Shown here one piece after another: positions 1-13,438 of a DNA stretch of 64,000 bases (positions within the stretch are counted from its first letter, which is position 1; each line of letters opens with the position of its first letter). The notes under the pieces were generated by a model that searched no databases, was not told the origin of the DNA, and saw nothing but the letters and a program-made list of their open reading frames with translations. The stretch is from Cervus elaphus (lineage: Eukaryota; Chordata; Mammalia; Artiodactyla; Cervidae). Position numbers and translations under genes: made by a program. The stretch is taken from contig NC_057847.1 of the NCBI RefSeq assembly GCF_910594005.1, forward strand, positions 28,061,001-28,125,000, in the 5' to 3' direction.

Positions 1-58
1 TACAGTCCATGGAGTCGCAAAGAGTTGGACACGACCAAAGTGACTTAGCACTCATGCA
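1..58 (+). repeat. Bov-A/Bov-tA SINE, 3' part only
   Basis: The sequence reads GTCCATGGAGTCGCAAAGAG then TTGGACACGAC and GACTTAGCA, the standard 3' end of ruminant Bov-A type SINEs. The 5' part is cut by the window edge. Confidence 0.9.
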
Positions 59-2589
59 ACTAATTTCCAAGTGAATAAATACAGTTTATCTTGAACTTCT
101 GGGTAGCCAGCTTACTTTACAAATCACAATCTTTTAAATTTTCCCATTAATTTCAAAATAATTTCAAATATGGAAAAAAAGCATTTTTTACAAAACTGCC
201 AGTCACATACTATGTAGCTATACATTCAAATTAGCTCAAAGACATTATTACATGTTCACTTTAAAATTTATATGCATGTCAAGAATAAGCAACTAAAAAT
301 GAAAATTTCAGGTAGGATATAAAACCATATGTGTGCTTGTATACGTATACATATATAATTTTTGAAAAAACATACTGTAGAAAACAGACTGGAAACAAAA
401 TATTAACAATGGCTACTACACAGTGGTATCACAGGCATATTTCCTATCCTTTCTGTCTTCTCTAAATTCTCTATGATATACTACAGTAATTAGAAAAAAT
501 TATTTTAAAAAATGGAAGCCTTCATTTAAACAATATATATAATTATAGGTGTATTACAACAGGCATTACCTAAAATTGCTTCAGAATTGCCTTACATTCT
601 AAAACAATCTAAAATGCATTTCATAAATAAAACTAAATCTTCATATTATTATTATAAGGAAAAAAGCCTGATTTATTTTTTAAATGAGATACTGTACCCT
701 CATTTTGGCTATTTTGCTTACTTTCTATTTAACATATCTAGCATTTCTCATTTAACATATCTAATAATGCAGCTCCCGAAAGACAGACATTTCAATACTT
801 GAACATATTAGTTAGTAAAATAATACTTTCTGGAAATTATAGAATCCTACAGTATTAGTTTTCTCCACATTGGTAGTTCAGCACTTTTATCTTTCCTCTT
901 TTCTTTTTTTAAAGTGGTTTATGTCTCAAACAAATCTATCATCAAGGACTTTTTTTCTGGTAAGATGAGGGATTCGGCACATGTGAAAGCTATTTTACCA
1001 ATCGATGGAGCAGCAGGAATGAAAAAAAATGTATCCACAGAAATGAATATTCACATGGTTAAGTTATAAAAAAAACTATTGGACAAAAACTTATTCCAAT
1101 TTCCTCAAAATTTTTGAGTTTAATTGTACACACAATAATGTCAAGTCCTTTTGGGAACATAAAGAAAATCAAAGGAAAAGTTCATGATATTTATGTCATG
1201 TCCATCCTTAGGGGGCAAGGAAAGGAGAGTTGTTAAAAGTGCATGTGATGATCTATATAAAGAGTTATAATATCTCATTTTCTTTTGAAGTATATATAAG
1301 TGTGAAAATTTAAAGATTTTCATTGGTAATAAGCTAGGAATTTCAAGGATTCCCCCCGCCCCCCACTCTTGCTTACTTGTATCTTGGGGTTTTCTGCAAT
1401 GAATATTACTTTTGCTTCTCCTTAATGGAGAAATGTGGTAATTTAATTGAAATTTTAGAGATAAATTAACTTAAACATTTGATAAAGTGCTTATGCTTGA
1501 TATTCTACAATTAAACAATAATAAATTTTTCTGGCTGAGGAGAAGAAAAATGTTCTTTATGTACAGACTGCTAAAAGGATTATAATAGGCCCACAATTCC
1601 AAAATATCATCAACTCTAAAATCCGTAACTCTTTTGGTGGTAAACCCTAACATGACCAGAAGTAAAGGTATCTATAATCATTATTTATCTCACTCAGTTT
1701 GAATATTTGTATCTTTTGCTGTTGAATATTTATGCCCAAGATGCTGTTGGAGTATTTACATATGGTACATATAGTACTTAATTACTTCTTTGAAATGTAA
1801 AAAATTCTGAATCCCTATATACATACACCTCCATAGGTTTCAGATAAGAAATTGTGAATCTGCATTAGGGATCTTAAGTAAACTTCTTTTATATCTAACA
1901 TAAATTTATTAGCTTCTCTTGGAAAAACAAGAACTATCACATTAAGTTTATGCTTAAATCATTAGCTATTCAATGAGATTTTTAAAATTAGTCCCCACTG
2001 TAAAAATGGTCAGCTCCTTCTGATTTAAGACACAAAGGACTCCACATTCAAAATAATGTCTATGTATACTCCTTCTGTTTCACAGAGATTACAGGCTGCT
2101 ATATAATCAACATAGTAGAGCCCTTAAATCATAAAATAGGAAGTTTATGAATTAGGTCTAGATTTGTTCATTAATACAGATAATTGGCAGTATATCAGAA
2201 TACAGTATGCACCAAAGAAAATAATTTACATTATTTCATTTACTATTGGATATACTCTCATTTTGGGAAGAATTACGTTCATGACACAGAAATAGAACAT
2301 TCTTAAATTTATTTTTTGCTTCTAAAGCAGCACATAGCAACAACAAAATGAGAATGGAAATATTTGTATTTATGCCAACAAAATTAAAAACATACATATA
2401 GCTTATACTTCTATTAAACTCTACTAGAAAAAGTTTTAAAACTCTAAAGAGCAAATACATAAATATAGAAACTCAGAGTATTATTTTTATAATGTTCCCC
2501 TAAGAAAATATGCCAAACAACAAGAAAAAAAGAATCCCCTTATTTAACATGGGGATTAATGACAATCATATTTAAGGACAGATACTCAC
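1..2589 (-). other. DYNC1I2: DYNC1I2 intron after exon 5 (continues beyond window)
   Basis: The intron begins with donor GTGAGT at 2589. I looked for the next expected coding segment (a Glu/Asp-rich stretch) and found none up to position 1. It is AT-rich sequence with a SINE tail at the left edge. No other gene signal is seen. Confidence 0.8.
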
Positions 2590-2705
2590 CTTCTTTGGGT
2601 TGAGCCATAACTGGAGTCTGAGTTTCCTTTGTGTATGTTACAATTTCACGAGGAGGAAAGTCAACTTGTGTGATTTTAGCCATTCCAAGTTTAATAGGTC
2701 CTCGT
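2590..2705 (-). CDS. DYNC1I2: DYNC1I2 exon 5: light-chain-binding segment
   Basis: Acceptor ATTCAG precedes 2705 and donor GTGAGT begins at 2589. The 116 nt complete the split codon and then encode 38 residues beginning RGPIKLGMAKITQVDFPPRE, ending MAQPKE plus one base. The KETQT motif (2615-2629) is the canonical LC8/DYNLL docking sequence, and the LGMAKITQVDFPPREI stretch just before it is the known Tctex-type (DYNLT) light-chain contact. Both dimeric light chains bind here and help dimerise the intermediate chains. The next exon (acidic linker starting with Asp) and the WD40 propeller are not in this window, so the gene is cut by the left edge. Confidence 0.95.
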
Positions 2706-5219
<2,514 letters not shown>

Positions 5220-6728
5220 TTAGCAAAAAAGGCCATAAGTTAGTCAAGCAAATACATTCTATGAATAGCTAAAGTACTGTTCACAATTAAAAACCACATG
5301 TTCTGGTTAGTACAAAAAAACACGAGATATCACTCAAATGCTCTAGTGCATGCAATGCAAACATACAACCTAGAATAGTTAAAAGACAGTATTTTCAGAT
5401 TATAAGAAACTATTCTTGCAAAATAATGGATAAGAACAGACAAAAGAGCCAACATCCCAAATAACATGTTTTTGGATGATAACAAGCTAGGCTATACATA
5501 TAGTTGAAATTTGAAGTTTCCTAATGAAAAAAGCATTAGTAAAAACATCTTAGTTAACATATCATAATCTTGCCCAAAGCATTAAATGTGTGCAGGAAAT
5601 TGTCATATTGGTAAAGGAAATGAGTCAACACATAAGCCTTTTGGTAAGAAAACCAAAGACTATTCCACTGGGATACAAAATAGCTTAAGTTTCCAAAATG
5701 TGACCCTTATGTAATTTATGGGTTAAGCACTGCCTTGGGCTTACATGTCATCTGCTTTAGGAAGCAACTAAAGATATCTGTCTCTAGGAAAAAGCAGACT
5801 TTTTTTTGCCAGGAAAAATATTTTATGTTCAAAGAATTTATCTGAACTAAACTTTTGGAGAATATCAATCCTAAATAAGTATTCGGTTGTGTTTAGCCTT
5901 GCTTATTGGGGAAACAACTTCCACGGGATCTTTTCCAAAAGATTTAAGGAAAATTTAGTCATTACTAGAATAAAAGGTCCTTTATCACACTGGTACTCCT
6001 ATAGATTAGCAATATGTAAGATAATTATGTATAGTACCATATGATGCTCAGAATCCCTATTAAAAAGTTAAGCACAATACATTCAGTGCTACCATCTTTG
6101 TCAAATATATTTGTTTCTCATTTATGCAACAAATTATAATGTACAACTAAAACTACTATAATATTTAAATATAAGAAATGAAATCTTTACTTGCCTATGC
6201 AACTTAACAGTAAAAGCAATCAAATGAACTAGAGAAATGCTTCATTTTAAAAATATAAAGAAAGATGTTGGGATTTAAATGGTAACATGTGTACACAAAG
6301 AAAGAAGGGGCCACAGTGAAGATTTACTTTATACTAAGCAATGAATAGCAACAAACTCAGGCTTTGTTAAACCAGAAGAGGTTCTATGAGATGCTCTCCA
6401 AGGAATGTTCTGTACATACCCTTTACATTCTCTAAGAGTTCGAGCTATTACCAATGACATAGAGCTCCTTGTTAAGGATGTCATTTTGGTCTAAAATAGA
6501 GTAAAACTCTACCTCAGAACAGAGCCAGTACTAAAAATATATTACACAAAGTATGGGATTATATTACAGGCATCTCCAGACATATAAATTAAAATTTTAA
6601 TATAATCCTGACACATATAATCAAAAGTCCAAGAGATAAACTGATAAAGAATGTAAAAAAAAGGATAAGGAGCATGGATTACTCATTGAATAACTGTTAT
6701 CTAAATCTTAGAGTTAACAGAAATGATT

Positions 6729-6813
6729 GAGAAAGTGAACTAGAATCTTAATGATATGCAACTTGCAGTCGAGAAAGTGAACTAGAATCTTAATGATATG
6801 CAACTTGCCAGTC
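6729..6813. repeat. 42-bp direct tandem duplication
   Basis: The 42-bp unit starting GAGAAAGTGAACTAGAATCT at 6729 is repeated immediately at 6771. The second copy has one extra C near its end. The near identity indicates a recent local duplication. Confidence 0.95.
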
Positions 6814-8189
6814 AGCAAAGTTACAGAAATATTTTTCATGGCCTCCTATGTATTTATTCATAAATTACCACCAGGCCGAACAGAAACTTTTGGCATTGAG
6901 AAACTGTGATTCAGATGTTTTGATATCATACTTGGAAATGTCTAATATGTTTTTTTCCTATTCCCCAAGTGTAGTAATCCATCGACTGTCTTGGCCAGCT
7001 AAAGGAGTTGAGTGTATAGGTTTATACATCTCACACATCTTCATGCATTTTGCTGTTTATTTTTTCATTATCATCATGCCAGCTCAAATTATATCCATTC
7101 TTTTTCTTTCTCACACTCTAGCATTCTTTTAAAAAGTCACATATTTTAAAATGCGATTACTTCACTGCCAATATCATCAATTAATCAACAATGTTAATTA
7201 TTTATTATGGAATCTGGAGATGATTTAAAGGAATTCATAGTCTTCTTGCTGTGTGTACATATATGTTAAAAAGTGAACATATTTAGTCCTCTTGAAAATT
7301 AACAATTAAAAATTAGTTTGGATTCTCAAAAGAGATGACATATATATTAAGACTAAAAAGATATCAAGTCATCTCACTCAAAAAGAGAATTTCTCTCCCA
7401 TTAATCTTGTACTCATTCTCTAATAAAAAAATAAATACCCTTTTTTAAAGGTATCTTTGATGTTAATTTCTCATTTTTATATTAATTTCTCAAATGCTTT
7501 CTTCTCTGCAACCACCCTGTGTGATTTTTCAGTCTTTTAACTTTACTGAGGCTTTCAATAGCTAAGTCAAAGATCTCTCTTGGTAATTGTCACATTGCAT
7601 TTGAAAATATGTGGATTGTTTTAAAGTATCTTTTGATCATGATTTCTAACATAATTTCACAGTGATAACAGACTTGAGAGCACAGGTATGATTTCAATAC
7701 CTTTAGACCATGAAATTTTTGCATCTTGTTTTATGTCCCTGGATATGTTTCAGTGTCTCCAGGTCTATAGTCTATAGGAACTTGAATAGAATTTGTATCC
7801 TGCTGTTGTGTGAAAATTGTATAGATTTTAATTATGTTGAATTGGTTCATAGTGCTTTTCAGGTCTACTATATCCTTCTACTTTTCTGTCTGTTCATTCT
7901 ACTAATTTTTGAGAGTTTGATATTGAAACTCCAACTAAAAACACTTATGTATTTTAAAAAATTGCAATATAGTGGAACTATATGTAACTTTATTCTGTAT
8001 TTTCCAAGTCTCCTGTAAATGTTATCATATTTTCATAATATAAAAAATAAAAATACATATCCCTAAAGATACTTAAATACTCATTTTCTTGTTTTACATC
8101 TACAAATCTACACTTTAAACACAATTTAGCACATTATTCTTAGGATTTTTCAATACAGTGAATACTATATTTAAGTTATATAAATTAAT

Positions 8190-8290
8190 GAGCATTAGAA
8201 TGCAAGTTCCATGAAGGCAAGGACCAAGAACGTTATTTTCTGTGATAGCCTATAGCACTTAACATTAAATTGGCAATTTAATTAATATAT
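8190..8290 (+). repeat. L2-like LINE relic (3' end)
   Basis: The stretch containing GCAAGTTCCATGAAGGCAAGGACC and the following tail resembles the common L2 3' terminus. It is divergent; assignment by memory of the consensus only. Confidence 0.4.
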
Positions 8291-9408
8291 ATTCTAACAA
8301 AATAAACATATTTCTTAACAGTTACTTACTTCCTATACCAATTTACAATATTCCAATTGGATCTCTCTAATAGTCTTTAGGTTTTCCAATGAAACTCAGG
8401 TGGTCATATTTTAATTTGCATACATGCTACATAGTATTTTTGAAAGCAAACTAGCTGATGCTGCATTAGAGTAATCTTTCTATTCCTGTTCAAAATCAAG
8501 AACAGTGAATTAACACAATACAGTATAGGCATTAAAATAATATATAATATCAAGTAAAGAAATTTAATAAATATTTTTTTGTGTTTTTTACCTTGGGAAA
8601 TATTTTTACTTTGGTAATGTATTATAAGGGAAAAATAAAGCCCTTCTGAAAATGCCACTTGTGTACTAGGAAAGGAATACTAACATATTTGTATAAAAAT
8701 ACAGAAGTACAAAAGCATGAAACAAATTTAGCCTTTAAAAATGAACTTAGATTAAATAAATTCAGCCTTTAATCTATAATATATTCTTTTATCATGTCAC
8801 TTAACATCCACAAAGATTATTGCTTAAATCTGCAGTTTTCAGTTCTATAAACAGAACAGGTTTGGAAAGCATATCTCACACTCAGACTGGTAAGCCTTTT
8901 GTGTCTTCTAATTGTTAATGACAACTTGATTATTCAGAAAGTGATTAAAGGACTGAGTTTATGGATTAGTTAGCCCCTTTTCTTCTTTTTTTTGTCTTGT
9001 CTTTTAGATACTCATTACTTGTTTGCAACTTCAATCGAGGTGCCTGGGCACAAAGATAAAACTTCTTAGCTTACTTCTCATTAAAAGGTGTGTTTAGGTT
9101 TTCCTGAGGAAGACATGTAACTTCCTAGCCCAAAATAAGGATTCTGAATAAAGCTTTTTAACTGGCTATGTTTAGTCTCATTTCAGTTGCCAAAAGAAAT
9201 CAAAATGTAAGATGTTGTTAAATAAAGATTTGGTATTATTCGGAGTGTGACAGAGAAGTAATACTTTTCTCAGTACGGTATTTGGAAAGAAGTTGAAATC
9301 TTACTGAATGTTTGAAAATCAAGTCCCAACATGTATACAGGATGATAAAACAAATGTGAGATACTGTTTTACAAGGAAGATGCAAGTTCAGGAAAACTTG
9401 GCAGTGAA

Positions 9409-9760
9409 CTTTTTTTTTTTTAATTGAGGTATAACTGGTATATAATATCAGTTTCAAGTATATAACATAATGATTTAATATTTGTATATATGGTGAAATG
9501 ATCACCATAAGTCGTCTAGTTAACATCCATCTTACATAGTTATAAAATTTTTTCTTATGATTTTCTCTTTCTCTTTAAGACCCAATCTCTCAGCAATTTT
9601 CAAATATACAACATATTATTGTTAACTACTGGAGAGGAAATGGCTACCCACTCCAGTATTCTTGCCTGGAAAATCCTATGGACAGAGGAGCCTGGCAGCC
9701 TACAGCCCATGGGGTCACAAGAGTCAGACATGATTTAGCAACTAAACCACCATAAGGTGT

Positions 9761-9808
<48 letters not shown>

Positions 9809-10090
9809 GTAGTTAAACTGTTAACTATAGTCTCCATGCTGGACATTTATATCTCCATGACTTATAACTGGAAGTTTGTACTTTTTGACCCCCTTCACCC
9901 ATTTTGCCCACCCCTTACCTCCCCCACCTCTGGCAAACATCAAAAATTTTAAAAATGAAAATAAAAATGAATCAATCTTTTCTCTGTATCAATGAGCTAG
10001 TTTTGGTTTTTAAATTTCACTTATAAGTGAGATCATACTGTATTTGTCTTTCCTTTTGATTTCTTTCATTTAGCATAATGCCCTCAAGCC
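9409..10090 (-). repeat. L1 (L1MA-like) 3' UTR, interrupted by a SINE
   Basis: The plus strand starts with a poly-T run and TTGAGGTATAACTGG, then matches the complement of the mammalian L1MA 3' UTR through GGAAGTTTGTACTTTTTGAC and ends near TTTAGCATAATGCCCTCAAG. The L1 therefore lies on the minus strand, the same sense as DYNC1I2. A Bov SINE plus (AC)n at 9629-9818 splits it. Confidence 0.75.
9629..9818 (+). repeat. Bov-A SINE with (TA)n(AC)n microsatellite tail, nested in L1
   Basis: The SINE 3' half (GGCTACCCACTCCAGTATTC to GACATGATTTAGCAACTAAA) is followed by a TA/AC/AT tract at about 9757-9810. TGTTAACTA occurs on both sides (9620-9628 and 9819-9827), a 9-bp target-site duplication inside the L1 3' UTR. 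This dates the SINE as younger than the L1. Confidence 0.85.
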
Positions 10091-10609
10091 AGTAACTACT
10101 TTTTAAAATTTTTTTGAAGCCAGTAAACACTCAATGTTTCCTTAGCAATTATTCCTTATTCTTGATATTTTATGTGTTATTATTTTCTACCTAATTAGAA
10201 TAACTTAATAGAATTAGGCTGTTTAACTGAATTGTTTATTTCAATTACCAGATGGAAACTAAGCATAAGAGAGATTTTACACTATTTATACCCAAAACAC
10301 TCACATAATAACCAATACACTGCTGCTTAAATAGAAAAAATAATTTAATGAATTAACACTTCTATTTTTAATATAAGAAAATCAGCATAAATCAGTTAAC
10401 TAGTCAGTAGCTAAATTAATCAAGTGTGACAGTAAAATAACGTTTTTAAAAAATTTCCCCCCAATTTACAATAAACAATTTCTGTGTCATTTAGATTTCA
10501 AAATGTACGACTAACTCAACATAACTATTTAGAGTTGCTCTATACCACTGACAGTAACTGGGTAGTAAATGCATTCTATCATTAAAATATTGAAAGAAGA
10601 TTACTGTAC

Positions 10610-10700
10610 CTAGATCCCACTGCGCCATCTCCAGAGTCCTGGCTCCCAGCTTCGCTTGGTGTGCTCACAGATTTGGAGGATGGAGACATAGGAGGAGGGA
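10610..10700 (-). CDS. DYNC1I2: DYNC1I2 exon 4: Ser/Pro-rich regulatory linker
   Basis: Acceptor TTTAG precedes 10700 and donor GTACAG starts at 10609. The 91 nt enter in phase 1 and leave in phase 2, encoding VPPPMSPSSKSVSTPSEAGS and then QDSGDGAVGS plus the first two bases (AG) of an Arg codon. The stretch is disordered in appearance, with several SP/TP sites. In this family it is a phosphorylated linker that tunes the choice between dynactin and NudE binding. The donor is a modest match to consensus, and the following 60-nt exon is optional, so splicing from here goes either to 5190 or directly to 2705. Arg is restored in both cases (AG+G or AG+A). Confidence 0.95.
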
Positions 10701-11338
10701 CTAAATAGTGAAATAGACAGGTATCCGCTGTTACTACACGGAGAGGTTGCTCAGCTTATGACGTTTCAAAAGTAATTTAATATGAAGTAATTTAACAAAA
10801 AAGAAAAAATAATGGCAAACCAAAAAACAAAAGTACATGAATGAAAATGAACAGTAAAAGAAGAGGAGAAAGACAAAGTTAACAATGCATGCTGACGATT
10901 CATGCAATTTCTCTGGCAAAATGCATTTGGGCTTTATATTAAAAAAAAAAAAAGGCAAGATTATGAAAGGATGCATTTTCATTTCGGCCAACACCAAATG
11001 TGGGTACTAATTTTCAAAGGAAAGCATTCCTTCTCCCCTTTCTAACTTTTTGCTTTTAAGATCACCAGATCATTTATTTTTTGTCAATCTTTTCTTTAAA
11101 AAAAAATTAATGTCTTAAATGATATAATTTTCCCCTCCAAAAAAAATAAATAAAAAGAGCCAATTTAGAGAAATGACTACTGGTAAAGGAATGACTCCTT
11201 TAAAAGTTCATTAGTTTCCAGCAATTTGGGTGAAAAATGCAAACAGGCCATAAAACAACATGCCTTCTAGACATGATGCATAACATAAAGTGATGCATGC
11301 AACTTAAACAAGGCAAGGCTTAATGGTAACTTCCTTAC
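10701..11338 (-). other. DYNC1I2: DYNC1I2 intron between microexon and exon 4
   Basis: Bounded by donor GTAAGG at 11338 and acceptor TTTAG at 10701. It is a short AT-rich intron with runs of A/T and no recognised repeat or further exon. Regulatory sequences for microexon choice would be expected here, but no specific site can be assigned by eye. Confidence 0.85.
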
Positions 11339-11356
11339 CCCAGTATTCAGAAAAAA
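11339..11356 (-). CDS. DYNC1I2: DYNC1I2 18-nt alternative microexon (VFSEYW)
   Basis: This 18-base exon is flanked on the minus strand by acceptor CTTCAG (ending at 11357) and consensus donor GTAAGG (from 11338). With the phase-1 G of exon 3 it reads V-F-S-E-Y-W and leaves a G that again makes Val with exon 4. Inclusion therefore adds exactly six residues without changing frame. The same hexapeptide sits between SPI and VPPPM in the longest dynein intermediate chain 2 isoform I know of, so this is a real optional exon and not chance. It adds two aromatic residues to the Ser/Pro-rich linker next to the phosphorylated region. It lies 638 bp upstream of exon 4 and was found by phase and splice signals, being far too short for ORF scanning. 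Confidence 0.9.
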
Positions 11357-11615
11357 CTGAAGTGTACAGACAAAGATACAGACACCCAAAATATTCTTAA
11401 TCCCTTCTTATAGAAAAATACACATTTTTCATAGTATATAAAACAAACAGCAAATGCTCTCCCCTAACTTGCTACTTTTAACATTAGATACCAAAAGTTG
11501 AACATGAGTATTTCATGCTATTATACTTGTAAACTTTTTGATTACCATTTCAGGGAGTATAAGAGGATCATCACTGCCATCTTCTGGTTCAATTTTACCA
11601 TAAATGCCCCCAACC

Positions 11616-11653
11616 CCAAGTATCTTTTTTTTTTTTTTTCCAAGTATCTTTTT
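11616..11653. repeat. T-only insertion flanked by 14-bp direct repeats
   Basis: CCAAGTATCTTTTT occurs at 11616-11629 and 11640-11653 with only T residues between. This is the footprint of a poly(A) insertion on the minus strand with target-site duplication. Confidence 0.7.
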
Positions 11654-12264
11654 AAAATAATTTTTCAATATACAATATCAAGTGACTAATATATTTTATG
11701 TTGAACTCCAAGCCCTTCTTTTAATAGTTTAGTGAAAAGAAGGTTAAGTTCCTAGTTACATAGGAACCAATCTAAAAAAATATGTACTTAATTAAAAGTC
11801 TATGTTTTTGGAATAGTCACTTTCACTGAATCCTTAAAATTATGTTTAAATGTTTACACATGCTTCAGTAAAAACAATGGGTTTGCTAATCTAACAAAAT
11901 GCACCAAGTGTAGTATGATGATTTATATCTTAAACATAGGCACAAAACAGATCAACCTTAGTTTTCAATGCCAAATTCTACTGGAAACCATTAGGAAGAT
12001 TAGAAGGAAAATAAACACAGCTAGAATGTTGATTTCCTGAGATACTGTGGTTAATTCTTGCTCAAATTTCAAAAGACCATAAAAATATAATAAAAGGTTT
12101 CTAATTTTGCAATTAAAATCTCTTGGAAACAATGCTAAAACCAGATTGCCTTTATATAATTCACATGTGGATAGTACTGTGCTAGGGGCTGTGTGTATAA
12201 CTCAAAGTAGCTAAACATGACTTGTATCTGAAATAAAAGAACTTCAATGTCCCCTAACTTCTCT

Positions 12265-12726
12265 TACTTTGCCAGCAAAGGTCCATCTAGTCAAACCTAC
12301 GGTTTTTCCAGTAGTCATGCATGGATGTGAGAGTTGGACAATAAAGAAAGCTGAGCGCCGAAGAATTGATGCTTTTGAACTGTGGTGTTGGAGAAGACTC
12401 TTGAGAGTCCCTTGGACTGCAAGGAGATCCAACCAGTCAATCCTAAAGGAAATCAATCCTGAATATTCATTGGAAGGACTGATGCTAAAGCAGAAGCTCC
12501 AATACTTTGGCCACCTGATATGAAGAACTGACTCATTGGAAAAGAACCTGATGCTGGGAAAGATTGAAGGTGGGAAGAGAAGGGTCAACACAGGATGAGA
12601 TGGTTGGATGGCATCAACTCAATGGACATGAGTTTGAGCAAACTCAGGGGGCTTGTGATGGACAAGCCTGGCATGCTGTAGTCCATGGGGTCGCAAAGAG
12701 TCGGACACGACTGAGCGACTGAACTG
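12265..12726 (+). repeat. BovB (RTE) LINE, 5'-truncated 3' end
   Basis: The fragment runs from the C-terminal end of the reverse transcriptase ORF to the element's 3' terminus. The + frame encodes CESWTIKKAERRRIDAFELW and LLRVPWTARRSNQSILKEIN, hallmark BovB peptide. It ends GTCGGACACGACTGAGCGAC, the tail shared with Bov-A SINEs. AACTTCTCT at 12256-12264 and 12727-12735 forms the 9-bp target-site duplication. Non-functional. Confidence 0.93.
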
Positions 12727-13255
12727 AACTTCTCTAAGGTTAAGTTTTTCCTCATCTTTTTGTCCAACTCTCACTGTGAGGCTTCCCCCAAGTCCCAACT
12801 GATATAGTAATAAAGATAATATCTAACAGTGGTTTGTCTACTGTGCTGTAAGCATAAGCACAAATATGCGTATTGAGTTATAGTGAGGTACTACAATGTT
12901 TTCATATTAAAGATTTCCAAAGAAGAAGTTTTTAGCTTTTTAAATTATTATACTTAACTTTAGGCTTAGGAAAATAATTTTTCTAAGTATACATAAATGA
13001 AAGATTTGAGGAAAACAGTGATATTCCTATCAATCTAATTGTGATAAATTATAAAATTATTTTCCAGTTAATGTTTTTTCCCCTTTCTGGTGACTTTAAC
13101 TCTAATCAATAAGTTCATCATAGTATCTGAACTAGTTAAGACTGTGTTTAAAAAAATGCTACCTCAAATATTTTATGAAAACAGGTTAAACAGCAATTAT
13201 ACATACATAAGTAAATACATTAAATTAGGCAATTCTCAAAAGTTTCAGAAATAAA

Positions 13256-13438
13256 AAATAAATCACAGGGGTGATGCAATCATGGAGAAGGCAATGGCAA
13301 CCCACTCCAGTACTCTTGCCTGGAAAATCCTATGGATATACCACTCTATATTGAGAGTGGTATATCTGAGACTTATTGGGTTGTACACAAAAAAAAAAAG
13401 AAAAAAAAAATAAATAAATCACAGGGGTGATGCAATCA
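13256..13438 (+). repeat. Chimeric retro-insertion: SINE fragment + hairpin + A-tail between 27-bp direct repeats
   Basis: A 27-bp sequence (13256-13282) recurs exactly at 13412-13438. Between them are a Bov-A fragment (GGAGAAGGCAATGGCAACCC to AATCCTATGGAT), a perfect 12-bp inverted repeat ATATACCACTCT/AGAGTGGTATAT with a 6-base loop (about 13337-13366), a short unidentified segment, and an A-rich tail (about 13388-13411). The arrangement looks like one retrotransposition of a composite RNA; the duplication is longer than usual. Confidence 0.8.

Noticed and set aside
1..2589. Next DYNC1I2 exon (acidic linker)
   Set aside because: No Asp/Glu-coding stretch with splice sites in the right phase was found; it must lie left of the window.
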